Positions 1-11,000 of a stretch of DNA of 64,000 nucleotides are shown here, piece after piece. A model generated the notes under the pieces. The model made no database searches. It saw nothing but the letters and a program-made list of their open reading frames with translations, and had not been told where the DNA came from. The position numbers and the translations under genes were made by a program. This DNA is from Aplectana chamaeleonis (taxonomy: Eukaryota > Nematoda > Chromadorea > Rhabditida > Cosmocercidae), in assembly GCA_029168955.1 (NCBI GenBank), contig JAPDOI010001547.1, positions 1-64,000 of the forward strand, read 5' to 3'. Within the stretch, counting starts at the first letter, position 1, and each line of letters opens with the position of its first letter.

Positions 1-138
1 TACCTTAATAATTCGAAAATCGACAATTGGACATCGAATTCGTATTCAAGCACCCCAAATAACCCCCACTTAGAAACTTTGGAGACAAATCTAACACTTT
101 GACCAAACTACCGTATACTATACTTTGACCGAATCAGA

Positions 139-507
139 ATGATTCGAAAAATCATTCGATCAGAAAAAAGTCGACTTCGGAATTATTCGGAAAGAGTCGA
201 TTATTCGAAAAGAGCAAATTCACGAATTATTCGGAAAGTCGAATATTCGAAAAAGTTCAAAATCCTGAATTATTCTAAAGATCGAATATTCGAAAACGTC
301 AAAATTCCGATTTATTCGAAAAGTCAGGAATTTATTCAGAAAACTTCAAAATCCCGAATTATTCGAAAAGTCAAATATTGGAAAAGTTCAAAATACCTGA
401 ATTATTCGAAAAGTCGAATATTCGAAAATTTACGAAAACGATATCTGATTGAATTCGATAGTCGACTTTTTTCGAATAAATTGATTTTCCAAAACGCATT
501 CCATTGA
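139..507. repeat. AT-rich TTCGAA satellite, first block
   Basis: Degenerate units of about 42 bp carrying TTCGAA/TATTCGAAAAG and a GAATTATTCG core. The unit is the same as in the cleaner array at 5892-6281. A 122-aa open frame crosses it only because the unit lacks stops. Bases 1-130 carry a separate dispersed repeat also seen near 6480 and 21780. Confidence 0.75.
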
Positions 508-902
508 CCCACGAGCAGGTTGTGCGCCAAGGATGCACACTGCAGCGCAAATCGTAGATGTGTTTCCGAAATCAAGGTGGAGCGAAACTATCAATGATGA
601 CTCACTCATAAGGCACGCGGACGCTCGAAAGGAGTGCTCACCATAAGGCGGCGTTCAGGAGCTCATTCGCGGCGCGACGCGACGCTTTATAATTAGAGGC
701 TTCGGCATAGTAGAAAAAGAGTGCGAGCGACGCGAGCGAGCGAGCTGATTGGGGGTATGTCCTTAAAAATTCCGCGGCGGAGTCGCCGGCAACCCTTTGC
801 AGAGTGTGATTTCGATTAGAGCGCAGGATGCAATTAAGAGAGAGAACTTTAATTTCTGAAAATTCAGCTTCCTGGCAAAGGTTACGATTTAGCAATGCCA
901 CT
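508..902. other. unassigned, GC-mixed sequence
   Basis: No supported gene or RNA. It holds a short GC-rich stretch with GCGACGCGACGC-like runs near 680-750. The 95-aa reverse frame here shows no domain and no splice-site pattern. Confidence 0.4.
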
Positions 903-1362
903 AGAGAAGTCAAAAAAAGTTTCAAGAAATATGTTGAAAAATCTCAAAAATGATTTGGTGTAAAAATAGCCTGGAGTAATAGAAAAAAAGTCAGGAAGTG
1001 AAGTGGAAATAACCAAAAATGTGATTTGATGGTCGATCATTTCACAAGCTTCTCCCAGTTAAACTTATCAAAACAAAATCAAGCACGATACTGGAATGGA
1101 GCGTCCCGTTCACCTAACTCTACCTAGGCTGATTCCCTTATTAGAGCTTTCAAAAATGGCTAATGTTTTCTGATTTGCGCGCTTGGTTTTGTTTAGATAA
1201 GTTTAACGGAAGAAGCTTTGTCGAAATGATCGACCACCAAATCAGCTATTTTTGATTATTTCTACTTTAATTTCCTAAACTGACTTTTTATTACTCAAGC
1301 CTATTTTTACTCCAAATCATTTTCTGGAGATATTTCCCTAAACATATTTTTGAAACTTTTTG
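903..1362. mobile_element. foldback element, ~460 bp
   Basis: Two arms of about 180-190 bp are inverted copies of each other. Sequence around 905-1085 (AATGATTTGGTG, TGGTCGATCATTTC) returns as its reverse complement around 1175-1360 (GAAATGATCGACCA, CCAAATCATT). There is no coding capacity. This fits a MITE or foldback transposon whose arms have diverged by some percent. Confidence 0.75.
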
Positions 1363-1571
1363 ATTTCTGCTAATGGCATTGCCAAATCGTTACTTTTTCT
1401 CCAGCAAGCGTAAATTTTCGGAAGTTCTAACATATTTTTTCCCCGGAAAGTTCCCTTTTCTGACTTGGCAATTTCACTCCACGATTTCCATTTTGGAATG
1501 GTGAAACAACTAACTGACGATAATGTCGTATGAGTACAATTTTGAAGCCTGTGACCCATGACCATAAAATA

Positions 1572-1872
1572 CCACTCACTGCCGCATTTCGCGCAACAGG
1601 TAGAAAAATACTGGATATTATTGATAATTAGGTGTCTATTCGATCTTGCATGATGAGAAGAATTTCCCAAACAAGCAACTTAGAGCCATCAACAATCAAA
1701 AATCATTGCGACATTTTGTGCAACGGGCGAAAATCGATATTATTGATTGGTATTTATTGATAATGACTGACGAACAAAAAGTTCCCAACCAAGAAAACCA
1801 ATCCCATCAACAATCACCACTCCTCGCCGCAATTTGTGCAAAAAGCACGAAAATCCGATAATATTGGATTAT
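1572..1872. repeat. ~120-bp tandem repeat, three degenerate copies
   Basis: Three units share a core of the type TTTGTGCAACGGGCGAAAAT followed by TATTATTGAT, near 1585, 1712 and 1832. Spacing is about 120-127 bp. Short frames on both strands are by-products. Confidence 0.6.
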
Positions 1873-2560
1873 CGATCGATGACGTGCCATGAGTACGGAA
1901 TTCCCTGACAGGTTCAGGATCTTACCTCCGACGACATGTGTTCATTGGGTGCAGATCCACCCCTGACCCCGGCCTCCACAGCCGTAGCATAGCCTGAGCA
2001 GTTTTCGTGCTCACGCGGCTAATTCAGTATGTTTATCCACGATTTCGAGGTACTGCCTTCAAAGTTAAGATATCAGGTCTCAAATTGAAATAGGAGCGAC
2101 CTGCATTTATTTCCAGTCTCCTGTCCCTACAAAAGAGCTTCCCTAAGCTCTCAAGTGTACCAACAAGGTCAGTGAACGCTCTTTCTGAAAAAAGAAGATT
2201 AACAGAGAAGTCTTGCAGTTTTTTCAAAATTTTCTCAAATCCTAGGGAACCATTCTTAACACAATTTTAAGCAATATAACCCAACATTTTGCGTTCTTTT
2301 CAATGCAATTCAGAGCTATTTTCTCCCTTCACCCTGAACTTAGATTTCGAAAGAACGGGAGTTTGCGCGCATGGCCAGTTGAAAATCAAACCAGCGCGCA
2401 CCACAATTCCATCATTTTGGTGCTGCCGAGATATCGTACGTTCGTGACGTGGCAGTGTGGAGGAAACAAGACCACCTCCGTGCAAACCGACGTCAACCCT
2501 TCCGCGAGGAGGGTTTTTGTCATGGGAGAGGTGCTGGCTGGTCGCAGTTCTCCTAAAGAT
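1873..2560. other. no gene recognised
   Basis: Low-complexity-free intergenic sequence. Overlapping frames on both strands at 2300-2773 have no recognisable domain. The segment may include the 5' end of the LINE whose endonuclease begins near 2685. Confidence 0.35.
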
Positions 2561-2684
2561 TCTGCTACTAAGGGCCGGTGTCGAGGGGAATCCAGGACCC
2601 GCTCAGAGGTACCCATGCGCCACATGAAGCAAGGATGTCACATGGAGGAAAACAAGCGTTCAGTGCTCAGGATGCCAAGGGTGG

Positions 2685-3415
2685 GTGCATCTCTTCTGTT
2701 CGGGTCTCAGTTCTGCGAGGCATCACGACTCTTCCTTCCGTTGCGTTCTGTGCTCTGCCCCCCGCAACTCTGATTTCTCATTCTTCAACCGCCCCCTCTC
2801 TATTGTACATTTCAACCTCAACGGCCTTCGAGCCAAGAAGCCATCTGAACTCTCTCTTTTCGCACGCACTCATTATCCTGATGTTATTATGCCTCAGGAA
2901 ACCAAGCTGTCTCCCTCCGCTACCGCTCGACACCCTAACATTCCTGGCTATACTGCTTATCATGCTCCAAGGTCATCAGCTCTCAGCGGAGGAGTTTCTA
3001 CTTTCGTATTATCGAATCTACCCTCTCATATCATACCAAACATCCCCTCGGACGGTACTCTTGAGTACCTACCTATCCACCTCCCTCTTGAAACACCTAT
3101 ATCTCGTTTTAATATCTATATCCCTCCTACCACGTCCTGTCCCCAATCTTACGACCCCACTCCTTCCCTCAAGCAGCTGCACGACTGCTTCCTTTCACCC
3201 TCTGTTGTCTTCGCAGGCGATTTCAATGCTCATATGTACATTCTGCTCCTCGCTTGACATTGACGCTAGAGGAAAAGACGTCGAAGAATGGGCGAAGGAG
3301 TGCGATTTGGTCATCCTCAACGATGATCAGCCCACTCGTCTCCCGGCCAACGACCGATCCTCTAGATCAGACATCTCTCCTGTATCTTCTAATCTCTCTA
3401 GCGCCCGCTCTTGGT
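2685..3415 (+). pseudogene. LINE apurinic-type endonuclease domain, frameshifted
   Basis: This is the 5' part of a non-LTR retrotransposon ORF2. Seen in sequence: the opening strand with NLNGLRAK near 2815, a PDVIMPQETKLS motif carrying the metal-binding Glu near 2890, GGVSTFV near 2985, and FAGDFNAH near 3215. The frame then shifts by one near 3240, and the domain continues as RGKDVEEWAKECDLVILN to the RSSRSDISPV motif near 3360-3400. In this fold the N, E and SD/H residues form the nuclease site. The C-terminal SDH is changed to SDI, so the enzyme is dead even apart from the frameshift. The reverse transcriptase does not follow directly; an inverted fragment intervenes. Confidence 0.8.
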
Positions 3416-3639
3416 TGTTGTTGTTGTTGCCCATCTTCCACCATATACATTGATCCTGGATCCAATTTCCGGCACGTAGACGACATAAACGAAGAAGATT
3501 GGGATCCTCTTCTTTGGAGGATCCCGGGATGGGGCGTTATTCAACCCTTTTTGTCTTTTTTAGCTTTTTTTATTTTTATTTATTTTTATTTCTTAAATTT
3601 TTATTTATTTGTTTTTAGCTTTTTTGTTTTTTCATACTT

Positions 3640-4730
3640 ATATGATCAAAGTGACAGTCAATGAATTATCAAAGTGACAGAAAATTGACGAATTCCACTG
3701 GTTTGAGCCAGAGATCTTCGATTTTGAGGTGCGTTGGCTTTCCAGAGCATGAGAACATGTGAGGTACTGTGTGTTCCTCGAGCCCGCAGTCAGGGCAAAG
3801 TGGGTTATCGGCTGCTCTTGCTTTATGCAGATACCATTGCGACTTCGAGTAGAAACCACTCCGGAGCTGAGATAGCGCTGCCCTACTTGATCTTGGCAAA
3901 GTCTCCTCCTTCGCAATCTTCGGCGGGGGCCCACTTAGCAGGGGAGGGGTCATAGTAGCCAAGAACTCTTTTACAAACTCCTTGTGAACTTCTTTTCCGA
4001 ACGCTCTCTGCAGTTCCAGGTCTTACCGACATTGGCTTAACAGATCTGACATGCTTCCTGATCTGTCTAGGCGGTTCCGGCTTCTTCATCATGTCGCGCG
4101 ATGGGTGTTCTGGGTCCATTGTCGCAACCGTACGATATTGACGAGTCAGCATCTCATTGTGAGCTTGGACTGGCATGATTCCCGTCTCTTTACTCAATTG
4201 GGTGGTGCTCGCCATCGCCAGGATTCCCGTCGCGGTCCTCAAGGCTGCATTTTGACACGCTTGTAACCGGTCCCAGTGTGACGATGCAATGAGCGGGCTC
4301 CAGGCTGGAGCAGCGTATGACATCACGGATTGTCCGATGGCACGGTAGGTCAATGTGAGCAGCTCTTTGCGTTGTCCCCAGTTCCTTCCTGGCAACGCTT
4401 TGGGAGGTTCGCTCTTTCAGCCGTCTTCTTACGAACAGCTTCCGCATGTAGTCGTCCCGTCATCATAGTATTGAAATGATAGCCGAGAATCGTCTGATTT
4501 CTTTCGCGCGTGATTTGCGTCCCATTTATGAACACTTTCGGCACGTATCTCGCTTGAGCAGGATGTGTTGGAAGAAGAGAGACAGTGGTCTTCTGGAGCG
4601 AGAGCTGAAGATGTAGATATTCAGGGCTTTTGTTAGCATCGGAAGATAGTCGTTCAGGCGTTTTTCGCAGATTTCCACATCTGGATGTGATGCAACCAAA
4701 GTTAGAGTTCGCCCAATCATTTTAGTCTGA
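3640..4730 (-). pseudogene. LINE reverse transcriptase C-terminal region, inverted fragment
   Basis: Read on the minus strand from about 4720, overlapping frames give the end of a LINE ORF2. TLVASHPDVEICEKRLNDYL is the region after the catalytic core. It is followed by the thumb (NQTILGYHFNTMMTGRLHAE), a connection segment (SYAAPAWSPLIASSHWDRLQ) and a terminal zinc-knuckle-like CPDCG...H...CSG segment at about 3790-3840. At least four frame changes are needed. It lies opposite to the endonuclease at 2685-3415 and the linker at 5077-5670, so this is either an inversion inside one element or two insertions. Confidence 0.75.
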
Positions 4731-5076
4731 TGAATGGACGGAGCTGCGGCGGTAGATCACCCCGCGCGAATCGAAACCCCATTCTCCACTGAGGCCGCCA
4801 ACCCCGCACGACCAGCCGTCTGGTCCATGCGTCGAACTAAAATGAAAACGGAAACCATAGGTCATCCGCATATCCGACTAGGCGTGTTTCCGCTCTTGGT
4901 CGACCGCTACAACTCTGTCCAGTGATCATATCCCCGTCGTTGTCCATCTCTCTCATTCTCTTGCTCCTTATTGAGGTATCCGTCAAACGTCTTACCTTAA
5001 TCTTTGACTTGCAGACTGGCGCTTGTTCAGGGAGGTAGCGCTTCGCCATGTGGCTGACTACCCATAGAATGGAAAC

Positions 5077-5670
5077 GTGCACCAGGAAGAACGTCACTTT
5101 ACCGACACGATTCGCAAGGCCATGAAAGCAGCCATTCCGGAGGGCCGAGTCAAGACCTTTTTTTGCCAAAGTCACCAGGGAAGTCTTGAGAAGATAAGGA
5201 CAAAGGGATCCAAAAAGGGTCATGATCACCTGGATCCGACCACTGCTGAGCTGGATAGTGAGATTAAGCGAGATGTGGACAAGCACAGGAAGGAGTGTTA
5301 GGAGAAATTCACCGAGAATATGAATTTCAAGAGTGATGGAGCGTCAACTTGGAAAGTTTTAAAGATGATCTCGGGCAACAGCACCTCCACCAACTACTCC
5401 ACGATCGAGTTCGAGAATGGAGTTCTCAAATCGGGAAAGGAAGCTGGAACTGCTCTCGGAAAGAATTTTTTCATAATTCAAGCTAAGAGAGTGGAGGCAG
5501 AATCGAGTGACCGTAAGTTGCCACTCATGAATGAAGCAGAAGCTGTGACGCCCTAGCAAATTGACAAGGTGGCTAAAGAGATGCGCAACTCGAAGGCTGT
5601 AGGGCCGGATTGTATTAGTCCAGCGGTCTTGAAGAAATTGCCGAGTGAGATTATGCCAATCCTGTATACT
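5077..5670 (+). pseudogene. LINE ORF2 segment between endonuclease and RT
   Basis: Three broken frames on the plus strand read as the linker before the reverse transcriptase: a basic helical stretch (TIRKAMKAAIPEGRVKTFF), then TWKVLKMISG near 5345, and after a stop at 5554 VAKEMRNSKAVGPDCISP, the usual motif just before RT block 1. The RT core itself is absent. It stops near 5670, where AT-rich sequence begins. Same orientation as the endonuclease fragment upstream, so both may belong to one element. Confidence 0.7.
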
Positions 5671-5891
5671 TAATAATTAATTCACTATACTCAATGTTAT
5701 GTTACATACTTAATATACTATACTATGCTTACACGTATATACTTAATAAATCGTAATTTTTTCCTGATATAGCCCAGCAAACCGTCTCGTAAATATATAG
5801 AATAATTTGCTCCCCTATTCGACAGTTTAGTTCAGTCCCAAAAGAAAGATAGAATGTGCTAGCTGAAGTAATTTAACTTTTTTCTGGAAAG

Positions 5892-6281
5892 TAGTGGGAA
5901 TGACAAAATATTTTTTGACTTACTCGAAAAGTCAAATGAAAAAAATTCGAAAAATAATTCGTCAGTCGATTGAAAAAGTCGACTTTTTATTCGAAAAGTC
6001 GAATATTCGAAAAGCTCAAAATCCCGAATTATTCGAAAAGTCGAATATTCGAAAAGTTCAAATTCCCGAATCATTCGAAAAGTCGAATATTCGAAAAGTT
6101 CAAAATCCCGAATTATTCGAAAAGTCGAATATTCGAAAACTTCAAAATCCCGAATTATTCGAAAACTCGAATATTCGAGAGCTCCGAAATTCCGAATTAT
6201 TCGAAAAGTCGAATTTTCGAAAACTCCGAAATTCCGAATTATTCGAAAAGTCGAATAATCGAAAAAAATCTGAAAATGTAA
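5892..6281. repeat. 42-bp TTCGAA satellite, about 6 units
   Basis: GAATATTCGAAAAG recurs at 6001, 6043, 6085, 6127, 6169 and 6211, an exact 42-bp period. The unit is partly palindromic because of its TTCGAA cores. Because 42 is divisible by three and the unit has no stop in several frames, open frames of 103-170 aa appear on both strands; I do not regard them as genes. Confidence 0.9.
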
Positions 6282-6479
6282 AAGTATACCGTATACCCAC
6301 CGTAATCTACCTCGTAATCTACCGTAAGCTGCCAATAATCGATAAACCGACATCAGAATCGTGTTCAGCACTACCCCCAGAGAAATAACTTGAGCATATT
6401 CTACAGAAGCACTTCGGAAATAGTCAAAAGTCGCGATTTGCCATCAAATTCTCCCCCGATGGGAATCTGTGAACGAATA

Positions 6480-6800
6480 CAGTCGAAAACTTCGGAAAAT
6501 CGATAAATGAACCTCAGATTCGTGATCAGCACCCCAAATGACCCCTCAGAGCGAATTTTTAGTCAAATCTGGAATATTTTTCCAAAACGCTCCGAGAGCG
6601 CTCTACTCGGTAGAAATAAACGCCCAACCAATAATCCGTACAAGTCCAAAACGCTGTTAGTCTGCGCAAAGTTTGGAAAATGTTACTTCAACCTAACTTT
6701 GCTTAGTGGGGTAGTTTTGGGCGCTGAACGCGATTAAGAGGTCCGTTTCCAGATTTCCTCAAAAATAATGCGCTTTTTGGAGGGTAAAATAAGTACGAAA
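6480..6800 (-). repeat. dispersed repeat, copy 1
   Basis: About 300 bp matching, in inverted orientation, the block at 21120-21420. Shared words include AAACGCTCC/GGAAGCGTTTT, CCGTACAAGTCCAAAACGCT against AGCGTTTTGGACTTGTACAG, and GGGCGCTGAACGCGAT against GTGTTCAGCGCCC. No coding content. Confidence 0.65.
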
Positions 6801-6954
6801 ATCAGAGAAAAAATGCCTATAATTTTTTGAGAGTGGGTCTGGGCAGCTGCGATGGGCATATTCGAACTTTTCGTCCAAAAATGGTTCTAGGAAAGTACAT
6901 TTCATTTGGAATGGTCACTATGGCTTATTGTGGTTCCCTTGTCAGTCATTTGTG

Positions 6955-7135
6955 AAAACGTATACATCTACAGACGAAGCAGAAGCGGTCAGTTGGAGAT
7001 CAATGGGCATCAACCTCATTGCGATTCTACCGCTCTCGCTCAACCGGTACCGAGCGTGTAACATTGAGTTTCGTGCATATTGACCTTCAACTGACCGCTT
7101 CTGCTTCGTCTGTAAAGGCATACGTTTCGGTAAAT
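6955..7135. mobile_element. foldback element, ~180 bp
   Basis: ACAGACGAAGCAGAAGCGGT near 6970 returns inverted as ACCGCTTCTGCTTCGTCTGT near 7095. Arms are about 30-55 bp with a 100-bp centre. A short MITE or hairpin element without coding capacity. Confidence 0.75.
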
Positions 7136-7244
7136 TGGAATATATCAACCACTGAGCAAGCACTTCAACTTCGAACGCAGCCTTAAAAAATAGAACGATC
7201 GAATGGGGATCCCACATGCGGTACTACACTAGGGGGGCGGGCAC

Positions 7245-7745
7245 CAATGACTTGAAATATAGTCTACAGCAATGGAAGTAGGACCTGGTGAGGTTGCAGA
7301 CTCTTCCTACTATACTGGAGTCTAATTGTGTTATCAATCATTTTTTTCAATGTAACTCAGATTGGTCGGTGAGTTGTTGTTACCACTCTCACATTTTCAC
7401 CTGTTTTCATTGCTTCCACAGATGTATGATCTAGTTCAGCAATCGCGTTCAGTCCGCAAAGTCTCATTATCACAATGGTAGAAGCGAAGCGGTCGTTTTG
7501 AGAATGATTTCTTCATTTTCATAGTTGAATTTTTCGAAAACAACCGCTTCGCTTGTACCATTGTCATAACGAGGAGTGAACGCGATTGCGGAACTGAACT
7601 ATAGTCGTATCGGTGAGAATTTAAACTCACCGATCTATCATCACAGCTGTTTCGGAAAAATGAGTGATACCACTAACAAACTACCGTATGTTAGGACGAG
7701 TCCGCAGCCTCACCAGGTCCTATTTCCATTGCTGTATATAAACTA
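7245..7745. mobile_element. nested foldback element, ~500 bp
   Basis: Outer arms: TACAGCAATGGAAGTAGGAC near 7263 and the inverted GTCCTATTTCCATTGCTGTA near 7717. Inside is a second inverted pair, AATGGTAGAAGCGAAGCGGT near 7472 against ACCGCTTCGCTTGTACCATT near 7545, with AATTTTTCGAAAA in its centre. That inner unit is a relative of 28290-28470 and 49361-49530. Confidence 0.8.
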
Positions 7746-7910
7746 TATGAATGAAGTGAATGACGTCTTTATAACGCTACTAATCGCATTCATTCCAAAG
7801 AATTTTTGAGACAACATTGACTGGTAGTGGCAAGCATCTGATATAAACAGAACTTGAGTCCCCCCCCCTATTTAGGATAGAGCCCACGCTTTGCTGATTA
7901 AGACTATTGC

Positions 7911-7912
7911 AG
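7911..7912 (+). promoter_or_regulatory. candidate spliced-leader trans-splice acceptor
   Basis: ACTATTGCAG immediately upstream of the start codon of DHHC exon 1, leaving a 5' UTR of 11 bases. Short leaders of this kind are typical of nematode trans-spliced messages. No upstream exon in phase was seen. Confidence 0.45.
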
Positions 7913-7923
7913 TTTGCACACCT

Positions 7924-8051
7924 ATGTCGTGGTATTCGGTGATCTACACAAGAGTTCGCGAGTATTCAAAAGCAAACCCGATCCGCGGCTTCTTCCTCAC
8001 TCGACTACTTAACGCCCTCCTGGCTGTGCAATTTCTTGGACTTGGCTTCAG
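7924..8051 (+). CDS. DHHC acyltransferase exon 1 (N-terminus and most of TM1)
   Basis: ATG at 7924 opens MSWYSVIYTRVREYSK, then a hydrophobic stretch NALLAVQFLGLGF, ending in a phase-2 donor CAG|GTATGAG. Twelve bases before the ATG is ACTATTGCAG, a good acceptor with no coding upstream, which would suit spliced-leader trans-splicing. Exon 2 needs a phase-2 partner that supplies the first half of TM1, and this exon provides both (AG plus T gives Ser). Assignment rests on that fit, because 15.3 kb separate the two. Alternatively it is the first exon of an unrelated gene. Confidence 0.55.
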
Positions 8052-11000
8052 GTATGAGCGAGATTCAGAGTAAATATCAGCGTTTAAGACATGACCTATG
8101 CTCGTAGAAGATTACGTGACCTTTGGTTCCGAGCCAAATTTACTCTGTTCCCTCGCGCGCTTGTGCGGAGCCAGGTTAGAAACAGCGAGAAAGTGTGGTG
8201 AGAAGGAGACGCAGCGTACTTGCGCAGACGCACGCGATGAACGGAAGGAAATCTCAATCAGAAACAGAGGATACAGATGAAGAAGCGTGCTCTTTTCCCA
8301 TTTGCCAAATGATCACAAAATTTAAAAGTACCGTATGAATCTCGAATTAATTGATGACGAAGAAGGTTCCAATAAACTACAAAGTACTGATAGAGACTCA
8401 GGTAACAATTTGTGTTCAGAAGCTGAGCAACTCCTTTCTGAACTTCCTGATTCCAATTAGTGCTCGGTGCATACCAATAGAACGCGAAATTCGGTTCTGG
8501 ATCTGAAGTGCTTCAGTCCGCTAAGGGTACTGTCTTGCAAACTTTTGATTCTTGTGCTATCCTTATTCTTACCAATAATGAGCAGAGACGTGATGTGTCT
8601 CTGTGTACTTCTGTCTATCCGCCTTACGCCATCGTTATACCCCACGACAGGTCCGTCGCGGTCGGAGAACACTGGGACGTCGCTGTCGCTGAGGGCCAGC
8701 CGTCGCTGTCGCTCGGCTGGGTCGCTGTCGCTGACACCCCCGTCGCAGTGCACTGCACTGCGACGGACAGCCGCGACAGCGACCGATTACCGCACGGTTT
8801 CCTCATTTCAGGCATGACATCCCCTTTCGAGCCAGCGACCGCGGCAGGTGCTGCAATCTGTTCTTTCGAAAGCATTTTTCTACAGTGTGGGCCTGGTCCC
8901 GGCACGACTCGTAACAGTTGACCGCACCTGTTGCGGTCGCAAACGTCTGGTATAACAATGGCCTTATCTTAGTTATGAGGTCACGTGCACTCAGTACATG
9001 ACAATACGCAGTGCAGAAATGGAACATCATAGACCGTGAAGTTATTCGAACCTTAAGTGCACATCCCAATTTGAAGCCTTTCTCCGACTTTTCGAGCCGC
9101 TCCACGTGTCCCATGTGTGCAGAAGGGTAATGAGCCATCAGAGAAGCATAGCAGTTGATTTCGAGGATTCTAACATATTCAAACGCTGCCGACGTGAACC
9201 GGCTTGAGAAATAGGACAAACTCTCTACTACAAAAAGTGTGCGATAACGCGACAAAATCTCACGAGGGTTCCATCTCCGCTCACGTGCAAGCGTGAGCAA
9301 TTTTGACATCGGCGACAACCCTATGCTTGCCGACGGAGGTAACATATCCAATACTGGCTAGGCAAGGATTATTCTGCTTGTACTTACAGCTGCTTCCTGC
9401 TGTACTTGCTTGTTAGAGGCTTTGTGCACGACGGAAATCGCTTTTGATTATTCTCAGGTAGTAACGCCGGCTGAGGGGGCAGGCAATACCGGCTGACTTA
9501 CATTGTACCCGTTCAAGCCCCGGTATTTGTTGCCCCCTGAGCCGGTAAATGGTGGAGCGCTCAGCCGGCAAGTGGTGGCCCCCTCACCTCGCATTCACTG
9601 GCCCCTCAGCCGGTGAATGGAGGTCCGCTCACCCGATATTAGTTGCTTTTCGTGTGAATGATATTAATCTCCAGGAGCAGATAAAGCCCCTAATAGCCTC
9701 CCCTATTCCCCAGCAAATTCGAGGCTCGAGCTTCATCCATGAAGCGGTAAGCTTTACCTCGCTTAAAAGTTCATGAACCCATCCGCTGTCACGCCCCCAC
9801 GGTCACAACGAACCATAAGGGGTGAGGGGTCAATGATCCATATTATAGTTGTACAATTTCGAAAAAAATGTCGAACGAACGAAAATCGAAATTTTTTCGT
9901 TCGAGATCTTTTCGAACGAACGAAAAATAAAAAAAATTTCGAACGAACGAAATTTGAAAAAATTTCGTTGGACGAAATTTCGAACGAACGGAATCGGAAA
10001 AAAATTTGTTCGACGAATTTTCGAACGAACGAAAACGAACGAAAAAAATTTCGAAAAATCTTTCGAAAATTTCGTTCGTGTACAACTATAATCCATATCG
10101 TGCGGATGACCGCCCGTTGGAATGCCATCATCCGAACCATCACGATGCCCACTTTGCCCGCTCCTTATGTGGCCCTGGTTTGCCTTAGCTGTTCAGTATT
10201 GGGCCGATGATATACATATGTCTACCCGCTCACCCTGTAAAGCCATGCCCCTTAGCCGGTAATGCTATGTCTGCCCGATCAGCCGGTGACATGCTCCGTC
10301 GTGGATCTACATATGTCCGCCCGCTGACCCCATAAAGCCATTCACCTCAGCCGGTAAAATGCATGCCCGCCCGCTCAGTCGGTAAGACGCTCCGCCCCCA
10401 AAACAAGCCTGTCCGCTCAGCCGGTGTTATTATCTGAGTTGTTGCGTTTGGATCACTCACAAAGTTTGAGGTACTACACTTGCTTTCAAGTAAGTCTGCG
10501 ACTACCCGAGAATGGCCTTGGAGCTCGAAACCTCTGAATGTGAGAGCCCCCTCATTCTCTGTGAGGTGCAAAGACGATCCGCGGCTGAAGAGTGGAAGGA
10601 AGATGTATCATCGGAGTAGGTAGAGCGCCTGTTAGGCAGCGTCCATACGTGGCGAGAGCGGGCGTTCTCGCTGTTGTGGACCTCTCAACGCTCCTCAACG
10701 CTGGAGCAGCCCGTGCCCGCAAATTAATACTGGAAAACACCCCCTACCTCGTGTTGATTCGATTGAAAGCGTTTGATCGGGTGATCAATCGCTCGAGTCG
10801 GCGCAACGGCTGATGATTTTCCACTGTTTTCGACTTCCGTGGTGGGATTATAAAAAACAAGGGCAGCAGTTTCAATACAGGTTTAATGCCACCTGGGGCG
10901 GCATGCATGAACGCAACGAACGGTGTCAGGGAGCCGCTCCGCGTGCCATGCGCGCAGCGTCGAGCAACGGGGCGGCCCCGAAAATCAGGCACCTCAATAC

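Noticed and set aside
5859..6388. 164- and 170-aa repeat proteins on both strands
   Set aside because: They lie over the 42-bp TTCGAA satellite. Opposite-strand frames of similar composition show it is a by-product of a palindromic unit.
9763..10210. RRTKN/FVRSK-rich frames on both strands
   Set aside because: They are translations of TTCGAACGAACG repeats inside a palindromic element.
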